NCBI RefSeq assembly: GCF_004339015.1
Contig: NZ_SMFQ01000003.1
Coordinates: forward strand, 62,001 to 126,000
Length of the DNA: 64,000 bases
Direction of reading: 5' to 3'
Source of the DNA: Cocleimonas flava
GTDB taxonomy: Bacteria > Pseudomonadota > Gammaproteobacteria > Thiotrichales > Thiotrichaceae
Part shown: in pieces, positions 46,714 to 56,271 of the stretch
How the letters are laid out: the number at the start of each line of letters is the position of its first letter
Position numbering within the stretch: the stretch's first letter is position 1
Translations under genes and position numbers: made by a program
The notes under the pieces: model-generated
What the model was told of the DNA's origin: nothing
The model's input: the letters and a program-made list of their open reading frames with translations, nothing else
Databases searched by the model: none

Positions 46714-47469
46714 ATGTTACCAATGACCAAAATCATCATTCATTCTGTTTTACTCGCTTGCCTTGTATTTGGTGTTAGTTCTAGCAGTGCTGCCGATACA
46801 ACGCATGCGTCAAAATCCGTCGAACATAAGCAGGTCGTTGATTATTTAACGGGTCGTTTTCAGCCATCTAAACATCCCGCATTTTCACGTGTTCCTAAAA
46901 AATACGCGAATCGATCTGGTTTCTATCTAAGAACTGAAGCTTATAATGCTTTTCAAAAAATGCATGCCGCAGCAAAAAAACAAGGCATCAACTTAGTGAT
47001 CCGGTCAGCCACTCGTAATTTTACCAACCAGCACTATATCTGGGAAAGAAAGTGGAAATCTAAAAGTCGCGCAAATTTAAATGCGTCTGCACGTGCGTTA
47101 AATATACTAAAATTCAGTTCGATGCCAGGTACTTCAAGACATCATTGGGGGACTGAGATAGATATAAACTCTTTCAATAATAGCTGGTTTACCTACGGTG
47201 AAGGTTTGCGTTTGTTCAATTGGATGAATAACAATGCCGCTAAATATGGTTTTCATAGACCTTATACTGCTAAAAATAAAAATAGGCCGAATGGTTATAA
47301 CGAAGAAAAGTGGCATTGGTCTTACACACCATTATCCATACCCATGTTGCGTGACGCCTATCAGGCTTTATCAAATGATGATATTCGAGGGTTTTCAGGT
47401 AGTAATACGGCTAGCAAGATTGGTATTAAAGAGAATTACATTTTAGGCGTTGATAAAAGCTGCCAATAA
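46714..47469 (+). CDS. D-alanyl-D-alanine carboxypeptidase, VanY/M15B family
   Basis: 251 residues with a signal peptide (MTKIIIHSVLLACLVFGVSS). The zinc-peptidase motifs of family M15 are seen: GTSRHHWGTEIDIN (His and Asp ligands) and EEKWHWSY (His ligand). It trims peptidoglycan stem peptides in the periplasm. The in-frame ATG at 46723 may be the true start. It lies 32 bases after the speE-like gene. Confidence 0.85.
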   Translation: MLPMTKIIIHSVLLACLVFGVSSSSAADTTHASKSVEHKQVVDYLTGRFQPSKHPAFSRVPKKYANRSGFYLRTEAYNAFQKMHAAAKKQGINLVIRSATRNFTNQHYIWERKWKSKSRANLNASARALNILKFSSMPGTSRHHWGTEIDINSFNNSWFTYGEGLRLFNWMNNNAAKYGFHRPYTAKNKNRPNGYNEEKWHWSYTPLSIPMLRDAYQALSNDDIRGFSGSNTASKIGIKENYILGVDKSCQ

Positions 47470-47551
47470 TCGTTTACCCATTTAAATCCTTTAACCCTGA
47501 ATAAGACTGCTTTAAAATTAGGGTTCTGTCCCCAAAAAAATACTTTCACCT

Positions 47552-48637
47552 ATGTATAAGTTGATTCGAAAGTTTCTGTTTTTATTTCCTGCTGAAGTTG
47601 CCCACGATTTAAGCCTTCCGGCTTTGTCACTGCTTGATAAAGTTGGTCTATTGCGTGCTGTTACGCCTAATGTTGAAACTAAATCCATCAAAGTGATGGG
47701 TATCGAGTTCCCGAATAGAGTGGGTTTGGCTGCCGGTTTAGATAAAAACGGTGACTATATTTCGGCCTTATCTAATTTAGGTTTTGGTTTTGTTGAAATC
47801 GGAACGGTCACTCCTTTGGCGCAACCCGGTAACGATAAGCCGCGTATTTTTCGTCTTCCAGAAGCTAATGCCATCATCAATAGAATGGGGTTCAATAACG
47901 ATGGAATTGACCAGTTAATTGAAAATGTAAACAAAGCCAGAGGTAATGGTTTTAAAGGTGTTCTGGGCATAAACATTGGCAAAAACCTGAAAACCAAAGT
48001 CGAAGATGCAACTAAAGATTATCTGATTGGTTTACGTCAGGCTTATTATTACGCTGACTATATAACGATTAATATTTCCTCTCCAAATACGCCGGGCTTA
48101 AGAACCTTACAATATGGTGACGAGCTTAACGGATTGTTGTCTGCGATTAAAAATGAACAGATGAAGCTGGCTTTGGAGCATAAAAAATACGTGCCTGTAG
48201 CGATTAAAGTGGCACCAGATCTGACTGAAAAAGAAGTAGAAGCCGTTGCTGAATCAATCTTGGCGAATAATATGGACGCATTGATAGCGACGAATACGAC
48301 CTTGGCGCGTGATGCTGTAGAAGGATTAAATCATGCGAATGAAGCAGGCGGTTTGAGCGGAGATCCTGTTAAAACACAATCTACAAAAATTATTGCAGAA
48401 TTTCATAAGTATTTGAAAGGTCAGGTGCCTATCATTGGTGTTGGTGGTATCTCATCTGCCAAAGATGCAGAAGACAAGTTAAACGCTGGCGCGTCTTTAG
48501 TGCAAATCTACACAGGGTTTATCTATCAAGGACCAGGTTTGATTCGTGATATTTTGCAGTCTGATGCCATTAACAATCATCAAGATACCGTCATAGATGT
48601 CGATGTCGCAGATGGCGTAGATGATCATCAAGAATGA
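47552..48637 (+). CDS. pyrD: Dihydroorotate dehydrogenase (quinone), class 2
   Basis: Pyrimidine synthesis, membrane-associated and coupled to quinone. 361 residues: N-terminal amphipathic helix (MYKLIRKFLFLFPAEVAHDL), VGLAAGLDKNGDYISAL, VEIGTVTPLAQPGNDKPRIF, INISSPNTPGLRTLQ with the catalytic Ser, and PIIGVGGISSAKDA for FMN phosphate binding. Slightly long C-terminus rich in Asp. Alone, with a convergent cytochrome gene after repeat copy 11. Confidence 0.96.
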   Translation: MYKLIRKFLFLFPAEVAHDLSLPALSLLDKVGLLRAVTPNVETKSIKVMGIEFPNRVGLAAGLDKNGDYISALSNLGFGFVEIGTVTPLAQPGNDKPRIFRLPEANAIINRMGFNNDGIDQLIENVNKARGNGFKGVLGINIGKNLKTKVEDATKDYLIGLRQAYYYADYITINISSPNTPGLRTLQYGDELNGLLSAIKNEQMKLALEHKKYVPVAIKVAPDLTEKEVEAVAESILANNMDALIATNTTLARDAVEGLNHANEAGGLSGDPVKTQSTKIIAEFHKYLKGQVPIIGVGGISSAKDAEDKLNAGASLVQIYTGFIYQGPGLIRDILQSDAINNHQDTVIDVDVADGVDDHQE

Positions 48638-48681
48638 CCTATCGTTAAAAATCAGACAAATGCTGCATAAAAAAAGCCTCT

Positions 48682-48695
48682 AAAGTAGGGGGGTG
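48682..48695 (-). terminator. CACCCCCCTACTT-family terminator, copy 11
   Basis: GCCTCTAAAGTAGGGGGGTG; CCTCTA pairs with TAGGG (bulged T), with A7 upstream giving the minus-strand T-run. It lies 52 bases past the end of the minus-strand cytochrome gene, convergent with pyrD. Confidence 0.87.
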
Positions 48696-48746
48696 ACCTC
48701 GTTTAAAACCTGGTTAGTCTTTTGATGATTTAAGGTTAATTTTGCA

Positions 48747-49574
48747 TTAATTAATTTGCATTTGCTGTTTTAAGCGCTGCTTGCGTCTTTCATTTAGCTG
48801 TTTACGAAAACTGATGAGTTTATCGTATTGCTGTTGATTTAATACTGCTTCGATCTTCATCCGCATCTCGCCACTTTCTACGACCATTTGTTCGACACGT
48901 TTGGCATTAATGTCGGCTAGCGCAAAGATGTCAGACTTGTAAGTAGCAGATCGAGAATCCAGGGTATTTAACTGATTATTAAACTCTAAAACCTCTTCGC
49001 GTAAAGGTTGCATGATGACTTCTTTTTCAACAATTAATGTTTTGATTTGAGAGATTTGTTCAGGTTTTAGTGCTAATTGCGACAACTGTTGTGGTGGTAG
49101 CTTTAGATGTCTGGCCAGTGTGATTAAATCTTGTCGGTTATTATTTTGATTATCATTTCCGTGTCTCTCTTCGTAATGTTCCTTAAATCCTTCTGGTATT
49201 TCGATATCACCGTCGTAAATATATTCCGCAATAAGCTTGGCGTCATCGTCCTGTATTGAAATAGGTGGCATCAAATTAAAATGCCTGATCGCACCTGGCA
49301 TTAAGCTTTTGCTCGCATCCGGTTTTTTTAACCACGCAGTGACAGCATTGACAAAGGATTCTTTATTTTTGTGTACGTCCAGATAATGTGCTCTTACGCC
49401 AGCAATCGGTGGAGCTATTCGCTTTTTCATATTCATGCCACCGTTTAGACCGTGACAGACACTGCAGTGTTGCTCGAATAGTTTAGAAGCTGTTGTTGAT
49501 TTTTTGTCTTCAGCGAAAATAGTAACAGCAAAAAATATGACTGTTACGGCAATAACTACTTTAAGTATATACAT
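48747..49574 (-). CDS. Cytochrome c fused to a Spy/CpxP-like domain
   Basis: 275 residues with a signal peptide (VVIAVTVIFFAVTIFAE). The first half is a single-haem cytochrome c: FEQHCSVCHGLNGG carries CxxCH, and a later MPP is a possible axial Met. The second half (~150-270) is helical and looks like Spy/CpxP: LALKPEQISQIKTL and VLNQQQYDKLISFRKQL near each end resemble LTxxQ-type motifs. A periplasmic electron-transfer protein with a chaperone- or metal-sensing-like module; the combination is uncommon to me. Function unknown. Confidence 0.8.
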   Translation of the reverse strand: MYILKVVIAVTVIFFAVTIFAEDKKSTTASKLFEQHCSVCHGLNGGMNMKKRIAPPIAGVRAHYLDVHKNKESFVNAVTAWLKKPDASKSLMPGAIRHFNLMPPISIQDDDAKLIAEYIYDGDIEIPEGFKEHYEERHGNDNQNNNRQDLITLARHLKLPPQQLSQLALKPEQISQIKTLIVEKEVIMQPLREEVLEFNNQLNTLDSRSATYKSDIFALADINAKRVEQMVVESGEMRMKIEAVLNQQQYDKLISFRKQLNERRKQRLKQQMQIN

Positions 49575-49685
49575 TCAGATAGATCCGAAATTTAGTGATT
49601 GATTTCTTATTTATAGACTAAATAGGGAATGCTTGCTGTGATATATCAGATGCGGGGGAAAATATAAGCAATGAAAAAGTCCCTC

Positions 49686-49699
49686 AAAGTAGGGGGGTG
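49686..49699 (-). terminator. CACCCCCCTACTT-family terminator, copy 12
   Basis: CCCT pairs with AGGG across CAAAGT, with A5 upstream giving the minus-strand T-run. It lies 85 bases past the LysR-type gene stop and in its orientation. Confidence 0.88.
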
Positions 49700-49783
49700 G
49701 CATTGCAATTAAAACTAACTGTATTAATGAATATTAGCCTGCCTAACCTGAACGGGTAGACAAGCTAACAAATCAAGCATTAA

Positions 49784-50707
49784 TTATTCAGCATCAGCTT
49801 CAGAATAGCAGTTATTCATGATGTCGATGAAACGCTCTGCTGGCGTAGATAAGAACTTACCTTTGCGCGTTACAATACCGTAACTACGTTTCGGGAAATA
49901 TTTGTCGAGCGGTAATACGGTTAAGTCTTTTCTGTCTTCTTCTGTTAGACAAACGTCAGTAACAATAGAAACACCCATACCAATTTTTACATACTGTTTG
50001 ATAACTTCCCATCCACCAGCTTCCAAACTTACTTTGTAGTTGGTGTTGTTCTGAGCAAATACCATTTTAACAATACGCCATGTACTTAAATGACGAGGAG
50101 GTAAAATTAATCCATAAGGACTGATATCAGAAAGGGTAAGGCTTGTAATCTTAGATAAAGGATGATCTTTTGGTGCAATCAAAACAGGATTATAAGAAAC
50201 GATTGGTTTGTATTCGATATCATCCGGAATTTCCAGCATTGATCCAATAGCGATATCTATATCATTGTTTCTTAGCATTTCCAGTCCATCTCGACCAGTT
50301 TCATTCGCTAGGCGTAATTTAATGCCAGGATATTCTGTGGTGAATTTTTGAACAGGTTCTGGAAGTACATAGAGTATTGTGGATTCACCAGCAGCAATAG
50401 ATAACTCGCCAGTACTTAAATTGCCACAATGTGCGCTGAAGGTTTCGTGTAGATGATCAACATTTTGTACTAATGGCTCAGCTAAATCGTAAAGAATTTT
50501 TCCTTCGACCGTTAGCATAATTTGCGGGCCGTTACGTTCAAAAAGTGAGACTTCCATCTCTCTTTCTAAAGCCTGAATTTGTAAGGAAACCGTCGGTTGG
50601 CTGGCAAATAACTTTTCAGCAGCTTTGGTAACACTGCCATGTTTAGCCACTTGACAGAAGGCACGTAATTTTTTAAGCCTATTTTGCTTATAGTATATAG
50701 TCGTCAT
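49784..50707 (-). CDS. LysR-family transcriptional regulator, CysB-like
   Basis: 307 residues. An N-terminal winged HTH (LKKLRAFCQVAKHGSVTKAA, SQPTVSLQIQALEREMEVSL) is followed by a substrate-binding effector domain with FTTEYPGIKLRLANETG, DIDIAIGSML and YVKIGMGVSIVTD. The tone of the sequence resembles CysB/Cbl-type regulators common in sulfur-oxidising gammaproteobacteria, but the ligand is not determined. It is divergent from ppsR across 288 bases. Confidence 0.88.
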   Translation of the reverse strand: MTTIYYKQNRLKKLRAFCQVAKHGSVTKAAEKLFASQPTVSLQIQALEREMEVSLFERNGPQIMLTVEGKILYDLAEPLVQNVDHLHETFSAHCGNLSTGELSIAAGESTILYVLPEPVQKFTTEYPGIKLRLANETGRDGLEMLRNNDIDIAIGSMLEIPDDIEYKPIVSYNPVLIAPKDHPLSKITSLTLSDISPYGLILPPRHLSTWRIVKMVFAQNNTNYKVSLEAGGWEVIKQYVKIGMGVSIVTDVCLTEEDRKDLTVLPLDKYFPKRSYGIVTRKGKFLSTPAERFIDIMNNCYSEADAE

Positions 50708-50969
50708 GTATATCTCTTCTCAGCGGGAAGTTAATATTAGACACGGAAATGATTAAAAAGTCCAATTATTAGTTTTTGATATGCTAAAGATCGGTTAACT
50801 AGACTCTTTTGAATGATTGGAAAATGCTTTAATGATCTTTTAAAAAAAACATAGCACAAGGCATAGTTTCACTTTAGTTCGAGTATATATTCTTTTTCCG
50901 TATCAGTTTATAATGCCGCCTCTAAACTCACCATATTCAATTTTTGATGACACGATTTGATACCCATCA

Positions 50970-50985
50970 ATTGATTCTAATCAAT
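50970..50985. promoter_or_regulatory. Inverted repeat before ppsR
   Basis: ATTGATT-CT-AATCAAT, perfect seven-base arms, 10 bases before the ppsR start codon. It could be an operator or an mRNA structure over the ribosome site. It does not match the Cra consensus known at E. coli ppsA. Confidence 0.3.
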
Positions 50986-50995
50986 GGACACATAA

Positions 50996-51847
50996 ATGAT
51001 AAATAGCCGTCAACGTACTGTGTTTATTGTTTCTGAAAGTACGGGTATAACCGCTGAAACGATGGCGCATAGTTTGCTGTCGCAATTTCCCCATTTAGAA
51101 TTTACCTATCATCAGCGCTCGTTTGTCGATACCGAAGAAAAGGCACATGAGCTAGCTAAAGAGATTTACGAAGTTGGTGAATCACAAGGCTTTAGGCCGC
51201 TGGTTTTCGCTACCATGCCAGAAACCAATATCAACGATATTCTGGCTTCTGCAAATTGTCATTATTACGAAATTTTTGAAAGCTTTCTGGATAAAATAGG
51301 GCACGATCTACATACTGAACCTACTCGCGAATCTGGTTTAAGTCACGGTATGATCAATCATAAGACTTACGATGCACGAATCGATGCCTTGAACTTCACC
51401 CTAAAACATGATGATGCGATGGTTCTCAAGACTATTGGTGAATCAGATATTATTATTATCGGTGTCTCACGGTCGGGTAAAACGCCTACTTCATTATATC
51501 TGGCCTTAAAATTTGGGATTAAAGTTGCTAATTATCCCATTACCGAAGACGACTTTGAAAAAAACGAATTGCCACAAGTGCTGTTAGACAATAAACACAA
51601 AATTTTTGCCACATCGATTAAAGCGAAACGTTTGATGCAGATAAGAGAAAAACGCATCCCTAACAGCGAATATTCTTCCCTGAAAACCTGCAAGGCAGAA
51701 ATAGCCAAAGCCAACAAACTTTATAAAAAGTATGGCTTTGTCCCTATGGATGTAACCAAGCGTTCTATTGAAGAATTAGCCGCCCAGATTATTAAGACCT
51801 TCAAGGGCAAGCAAGATATTACATTAACCCCCTCGACAGATATTTAA
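50996..51847 (+). CDS. ppsR: PEP synthase regulatory kinase/pyrophosphorylase
   Basis: Bifunctional regulator that inactivates PEP synthase by ADP-dependent phosphorylation and reactivates it with phosphate. 283 residues, DUF299: TVFIVSESTGITAETMAHSL, ALNFTLKHDDA, IIIIGVSRSGKTPTSLYLA (P-loop-like) and GIKVANYPI. ppsA begins 23 bases after its stop, the usual pairing. Confidence 0.96.
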   Translation: MINSRQRTVFIVSESTGITAETMAHSLLSQFPHLEFTYHQRSFVDTEEKAHELAKEIYEVGESQGFRPLVFATMPETNINDILASANCHYYEIFESFLDKIGHDLHTEPTRESGLSHGMINHKTYDARIDALNFTLKHDDAMVLKTIGESDIIIIGVSRSGKTPTSLYLALKFGIKVANYPITEDDFEKNELPQVLLDNKHKIFATSIKAKRLMQIREKRIPNSEYSSLKTCKAEIAKANKLYKKYGFVPMDVTKRSIEELAAQIIKTFKGKQDITLTPSTDI

Positions 51848-51870
51848 AGATTAACTAAGGAATACTCGTG

Positions 51871-54243
51871 ATGAACACCTACAATGTGATCTGGTTAGAT
51901 CAACTTGGCATAAATGATATTGAAAGCGTAGGGGGCAAAAATGCCTCTCTCGGTGAGATGATACAAAACCTGGGTAATTTAGGCGTAAATGTACCAGGTG
52001 GATTTGCGACAACTGCAGATGCATATCGAGGATTTCTGGAGCACGAAGACCTAGGTAATAGAATCAATGCTTTACTGGATGAACTTGATGTAGATAATCT
52101 TGAAGATTTAGCCAGAACGGGTAAACAGATTCGTGATTGGATCATGGAAATTCCATTGCAGGATGATCTGGAAAAAGACATCAATGAAGCTTACGAAAAA
52201 CTCGTGGGACAATACGGTGAAGAAGTTTCATGGGCTGTTCGCTCATCAGCTACTGCTGAAGATTTACCTGATGCGTCCTTTGCCGGGCAACAAGAAACCT
52301 TCTTAAATGTCTCTGGCATAGATGATATTAAAATAGCGATTCGCAAAGTATTCGCTTCATTGTTTACCGATCGCGCAATTTCATACCGAGTTCACCAAAA
52401 TTTCGACCATGCTGGCGTAGCATTATCGGCTGGTATCCAGAAGATGGTTCGTTCGGATATCGCTGCCAGTGGTGTTATGTTCACTCTGGATACAGAATCT
52501 GGCTGCGACAAAGTGGTATTTGTAACCGGTAGTTACGGTTTGGGTGAAATGGTAGTGCAGGGTGCTGTAAACCCAGATGAATTCTATGTTTATAAGAAAA
52601 ATCTTACTGAAAATAAACCTGCTGTTCTGGGGCGTACTTTAGGCAGTAAAAAAATAGAAATGATTTATGATATCGGCGGCGAAGAACCAGTCAAAATCAT
52701 TGATGTGGAAGAATCAAAACAGACGAAATATTGTATTACAGATGCGCAAGTGGAAGAACTTGCACGTCAGGCAATTACTATCGAAAAGCATTACAAGCGC
52801 CCGATGGATATTGAATGGGCTTTAGATGGTAATGACGGTGGTTTGTACATTGTACAGGCTCGCCCAGAAACGGTACAAAGCCAGGCAACCAATGTTGTTG
52901 AAAGATTTGCATTAGATAAAGCAAGCAGAGATGCAGCTACTGTTTTAGCGGAAGGCCGTTCAATTGGTTCTCGAGTTGGAGCGGGTAAAGCGAAAATCAT
53001 CATGAGTCTGGACGATATGGATCAAATCCAGCCTGGTGATGTATTAGTGACCGACATGACTGACCCGGATTGGGAACCAATCATGAAACGCGCATCAGCG
53101 ATTGTGACAAATCGTGGTGGAAGAACCTGCCATGCGGCAATTATTGCACGTGAACTCGGTGTCCCAGCGGTTGTAGGTTGTGGTGATGCGACTAAAACGA
53201 TAGTCGATAATAGCGATGTGACCGTATCCTGTGCTGAAGGTGACACCGGTTATACCTATGAGGGCTTGGTAGATTTCGAAGTGACCAAAACTGAAATCAA
53301 CACCATGCCTGAACTCGATTTGAAAGTAATGATGAATGTGGGTAATCCTGAGCGAGCATTCGATTTCTGTCAGCTACCCAATGAAGGTATTGGTTTGGCA
53401 CGTATGGAATTCATCATTAATAATATGATTGGTATTCATCCACGTGCATTGCTGGAATATGATCAACAATCTGAAGAACTTAAAGCAATTATTTCACCTA
53501 AAATCGAGGCTTATGAAAGTCCAAGAGACTTCTTTGTTCAGAAAATAATCGAAGGTGTTTCAACACTTGCAGCGGCGTTTGCGCCAAAGCCTGTGATTCT
53601 TCGAATGTCTGATTTCAAATCTAATGAATATGCTAATTTGATCGGTGGCACAGACTACGAGCCGCACGAAGAAAACCCAATGATTGGTTTCCGTGGTGCT
53701 GCACGCTACATCGATGAAACGTTCCGTCCATGCTTTGAAATGGAATGTGAAGCGATTAAATATGTTCGTGATGTGATGGGTCTCACCAATATAGAAGTTA
53801 TGATTCCATTCGTGCGTACTTTGGAAGAAGCAAAAAGTGTCACTGAATTACTTGCGGCGAATGGCTTAGGTCGTGGGGAAAATGGTTTACGTCATATTAT
53901 GATGTGTGAATTACCATCGAATGCCGTTTTAGCGAACAAGTTCCTTGAATATTTCGATGGGTTTTCAATAGGTTCCAACGATATGACACAACTGACCTTA
54001 GGTCTTGATAGAGACTCCGGATTAGTTGCAGAGAGCTTCGATGAACGTAATCCAGCAGTTAAAAAGATGCTTAAAATGGCTATTAAAGCAGCCAAGAAAC
54101 AAGGTAAATACGTTGGTATTTGTGGTCAGGGTCCGTCAGATCACCCCGATTTAGCTGAGTGGTTAATGAAGAAAGGTATTGATAGTGTATCTTTGAATCC
54201 TGATACAGTGATTGAAACCTGGAAACGTTTAGCATCTAAGTAG
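51871..54243 (+). CDS. ppsA: Phosphoenolpyruvate synthase
   Basis: Converts pyruvate and ATP to PEP, AMP and phosphate in gluconeogenesis. 790 residues from the ATG at 51871, nine bases after AAGGA; a GTG at 51868 is also in frame. The N-terminal ATP-grasp domain ([37 protein letters not shown]) is followed by the phosphohistidine domain ([19 protein letters not shown], catalytic His) and a C-terminal PEP-binding barrel ([39 protein letters not shown]). Coupled to ppsR upstream. Confidence 0.97.
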   Translation: MNTYNVIWLDQLGINDIESVGGKNASLGEMIQNLGNLGVNVPGGFATTADAYRGFLEHEDLGNRINALLDELDVDNLEDLARTGKQIRDWIMEIPLQDDLEKDINEAYEKLVGQYGEEVSWAVRSSATAEDLPDASFAGQQETFLNVSGIDDIKIAIRKVFASLFTDRAISYRVHQNFDHAGVALSAGIQKMVRSDIAASGVMFTLDTESGCDKVVFVTGSYGLGEMVVQGAVNPDEFYVYKKNLTENKPAVLGRTLGSKKIEMIYDIGGEEPVKIIDVEESKQTKYCITDAQVEELARQAITIEKHYKRPMDIEWALDGNDGGLYIVQARPETVQSQATNVVERFALDKASRDAATVLAEGRSIGSRVGAGKAKIIMSLDDMDQIQPGDVLVTDMTDPDWEPIMKRASAIVTNRGGRTCHAAIIARELGVPAVVGCGDATKTIVDNSDVTVSCAEGDTGYTYEGLVDFEVTKTEINTMPELDLKVMMNVGNPERAFDFCQLPNEGIGLARMEFIINNMIGIHPRALLEYDQQSEELKAIISPKIEAYESPRDFFVQKIIEGVSTLAAAFAPKPVILRMSDFKSNEYANLIGGTDYEPHEENPMIGFRGAARYIDETFRPCFEMECEAIKYVRDVMGLTNIEVMIPFVRTLEEAKSVTELLAANGLGRGENGLRHIMMCELPSNAVLANKFLEYFDGFSIGSNDMTQLTLGLDRDSGLVAESFDERNPAVKKMLKMAIKAAKKQGKYVGICGQGPSDHPDLAEWLMKKGIDSVSLNPDTVIETWKRLASK

Positions 54244-54305
54244 TACATACATATACATTTTGTCTAAACTGGTACAGATATAGTGAAATGCATCCTCTTA
54301 CTTTT

Positions 54306-54785
54306 ATGAAAAAAGGATTAAAAGTAGGGGGGTGTTTACATCACTTTGGCTTTCTCTTTATTTGTAGTTTATTTGCTGCATTTATCAATTCTGTATCCTT
54401 TGCAGATATAAAAAATAACCCATACAGTGATGTAGCTTGTGGGGATTTCCTAAGTGATGCTCATCAAAAGCCTCAAGCTTTAACATTTGAAACATGTGTG
54501 CGAACTAATGATGCACAATTAGCAGTTCTTAAGTCGACATATTCTGTTTCCGGAGAGAAAGCTGATATTGTAGAAAAATATCTAGTAGAACAATACTCGA
54601 TGCCTAAACTTAGATTTGCTTGTTGTGGCTGGGAATCTTCAAATCGAGGAGATTCTTTTAATTATAAAAATTATTCTATGGCTGTCACTATGTACACATC
54701 CGAAACTTTAGTTTCGGATAGGAATCATTGGGCAGAGATTCCCAAATTTTATGTAGATGTAATTTTGTATCTTGAACAGCCTTGA
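54306..54785 (+). CDS. Exported DUF4952-like protein with a repeat element in its signal peptide
   Basis: 159 residues from the ATG at 54306; the frame opens at an ATG at 54288, 45 bases after ppsA. The signal peptide is MKKGLKVGGC, then a hydrophobic run ending VSFA. The mature part resembles DUF4952: ACGDFLSDAHQKPQALTFETC, KADIVEKYLVEQYSMPKL, CCGWES, and IPKFYVDVILYLEQP. Repeat copy 13 forms codons 6-10 and so part of the signal peptide. No Shine-Dalgarno is seen at either start, so expression is uncertain. Confidence 0.65.
   Translation: MKKGLKVGGCLHHFGFLFICSLFAAFINSVSFADIKNNPYSDVACGDFLSDAHQKPQALTFETCVRTNDAQLAVLKSTYSVSGEKADIVEKYLVEQYSMPKLRFACCGWESSNRGDSFNYKNYSMAVTMYTSETLVSDRNHWAEIPKFYVDVILYLEQP
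54321..54334 (-). repeat. CACCCCCCTACTT-family element, copy 13, inside a coding region
   Basis: AAAGTAGGGGGGTG with A6 upstream (54309-54314) and AGGATTA pairing poorly. It is the only copy in a predicted coding region and encodes K-V-G-G and part of Cys. Orientation is opposite to the plus-strand gene, so it is not a terminator for it. Confidence 0.85.
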
Positions 54786-55163
54786 TTTAAAAAAACACAA
54801 GAATAAAGAGCAGATGGCAGAAGAGGAGGAAGTAAGGCTGTATGTTTAAATATCACAAGATAATATACAAATAGTCTATTTAACATAATATAGATTATAC
54901 GCACTTAGGTGTTATTGTCTGAGGGGGACGCTATCTTTAGCTTTCACATACAAAAGGCTGTAAAGCATAGTTTAACAAGCCTTTTATTAACCTTCTTCAT
55001 CCATAACCTTCGGTTTTAATATTTCTAAATGTATTTAACAAAGTCGTTTTAAATAATGTTCCTGCTGTTATTTCTCTTTCGTTACTCATAGGTCCGCAGT
55101 AAACTTTGATGGAATCATAAAAAAAGTAACTCGTTTTTTAAAATAAAATATTAGGTGTAGTCT
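54786..55163. other. Gene-free interval before the metal-transport operon
   Basis: 378 bases with one hairpin (54952-54985). I looked for a B12 riboswitch box, since the following genes resemble BtuFCD, and found none. No Fur-box-like palindrome stands out. Confidence 0.55.
54952..54985 (+). terminator. Hairpin AAAAGGCT..AGCCTTTT
   Basis: Perfect eight-base arms around an 18-base loop, ending in TTTT then ATTAA. It lies 167 bases past the DUF4952-like gene, in the right orientation to end its transcript. Confidence 0.5.
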
Positions 55164-56267
55164 GTGGGTATTTCTTCTCTTAAAAACCAGTTCACGTTCA
55201 GTATTAGAAATTTACTAATTACAATGCTGATATTAACAACGCAATTACTTTCTATACATTTTGCTTCTGCACAAAGTATTACTGATTCGGCCGGACGAAC
55301 TGTAGAGCTTCCGGAGAATATTCAGCGTATTTATGCTGCAGGTGCACCAGCAGCTATTCTAATTTATATTCTTGCGCCTGATATGTTACTCGGTTGGCCT
55401 CGCGAACCACACGACTATGAGCGTGAATATATAGCCTCACCTTACCGTGATTTGCCTGCTACGGGACAATTAACTGGCAGAGGCAGTTCTGCGAATCTTG
55501 AAAAGGTGCTGGCTTTAAAGCCTGATCTGATTCTTGATTTTGGTTCTGTTAAAGGCACTTATGCTTCACTAGCGGACCGTACCCAGCAGCAAACAGGCAT
55601 CCCATATCTTTTAATTAATGGTCGTTTTGATAAAACAGCGGATGCACTAAGATTATTAGGCAAAGCGATTGGTCGTGAAGATCGCGCTGAAAAACTAGCT
55701 GTTTATACTGAAAACTTACTTTCTGATATTAAACAGAACTTACAAACGGTCGATAAAAAAGATCGTCCACGAGTGTATATGGCGCGTGGTCCTGCGGGTT
55801 TAGAAACGGGCTTAAAAGGTTCTATTAATACCGAGATTATCGAACAAGCTGGTGGCATTAATGTTATAGATCCTGGTGAAGGCAAACCAATCAGGCGTGG
55901 TTTGGTAAATTTAAGTATGGAGCAAGTGATTGTGGCTAATCCAGACATTATTATTACCTGGGACAGAACTTTTTTCGCAGATGTCTGGGATAACCCTTAT
56001 TGGTCAAATATCCCTGCGCTTCAACAGAAACATGTCTATTTAGCACCTACAGCACCATTTGGCTGGATTGATCGCCCTCCTTCTTTGAATCGTCTGATTG
56101 GGCTTAAATGGTTATTTGGCCAATTCTACCCCGATAAAGTAAAAACAGACTTAAGTGATGATGTGAAAGAGTTTTACAAACTTTTCTATCATGTTGATCT
56201 AGAGAATCCAGAGACTAATAATGCTGCATTGGAAAGATTGATTCAGTGGGCAGAAAAAAGTAAGTGA
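55164..56267 (+). CDS. Periplasmic metal/chelate-binding protein of a FecCD-type importer
   Basis: 367 residues with a signal peptide ending ASAQ. Type II substrate-binding (TroA/BtuF-like) fold: SITDSAGRTVELPENIQRIY, the helix-rich backbone, and PFGWIDRPPSLNRLIGLKWL near the end. That last block recurs in binding proteins annotated iron-siderophore and in the MolA group (molybdate/tungstate), so the substrate is open. GTG start at 55164; an ATG at 55224 would shorten the signal peptide. It leads a three-gene operon. Confidence 0.85.
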   Translation: MGISSLKNQFTFSIRNLLITMLILTTQLLSIHFASAQSITDSAGRTVELPENIQRIYAAGAPAAILIYILAPDMLLGWPREPHDYEREYIASPYRDLPATGQLTGRGSSANLEKVLALKPDLILDFGSVKGTYASLADRTQQQTGIPYLLINGRFDKTADALRLLGKAIGREDRAEKLAVYTENLLSDIKQNLQTVDKKDRPRVYMARGPAGLETGLKGSINTEIIEQAGGINVIDPGEGKPIRRGLVNLSMEQVIVANPDIIITWDRTFFADVWDNPYWSNIPALQQKHVYLAPTAPFGWIDRPPSLNRLIGLKWLFGQFYPDKVKTDLSDDVKEFYKLFYHVDLENPETNNAALERLIQWAEKSK

Positions 56268-56271
56268 TTCA

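Noticed and set aside
50970-50985. Cra (FruR) operator at ppsR-ppsA
   Set aside because: The inverted repeat is real but does not match the TGAATCGATTCA-type Cra consensus, so it is listed only as an unassigned palindrome.
54786-55163. Cobalamin riboswitch before the metal importer
   Set aside because: No B12-box or characteristic conserved core was found in the 378 bases.
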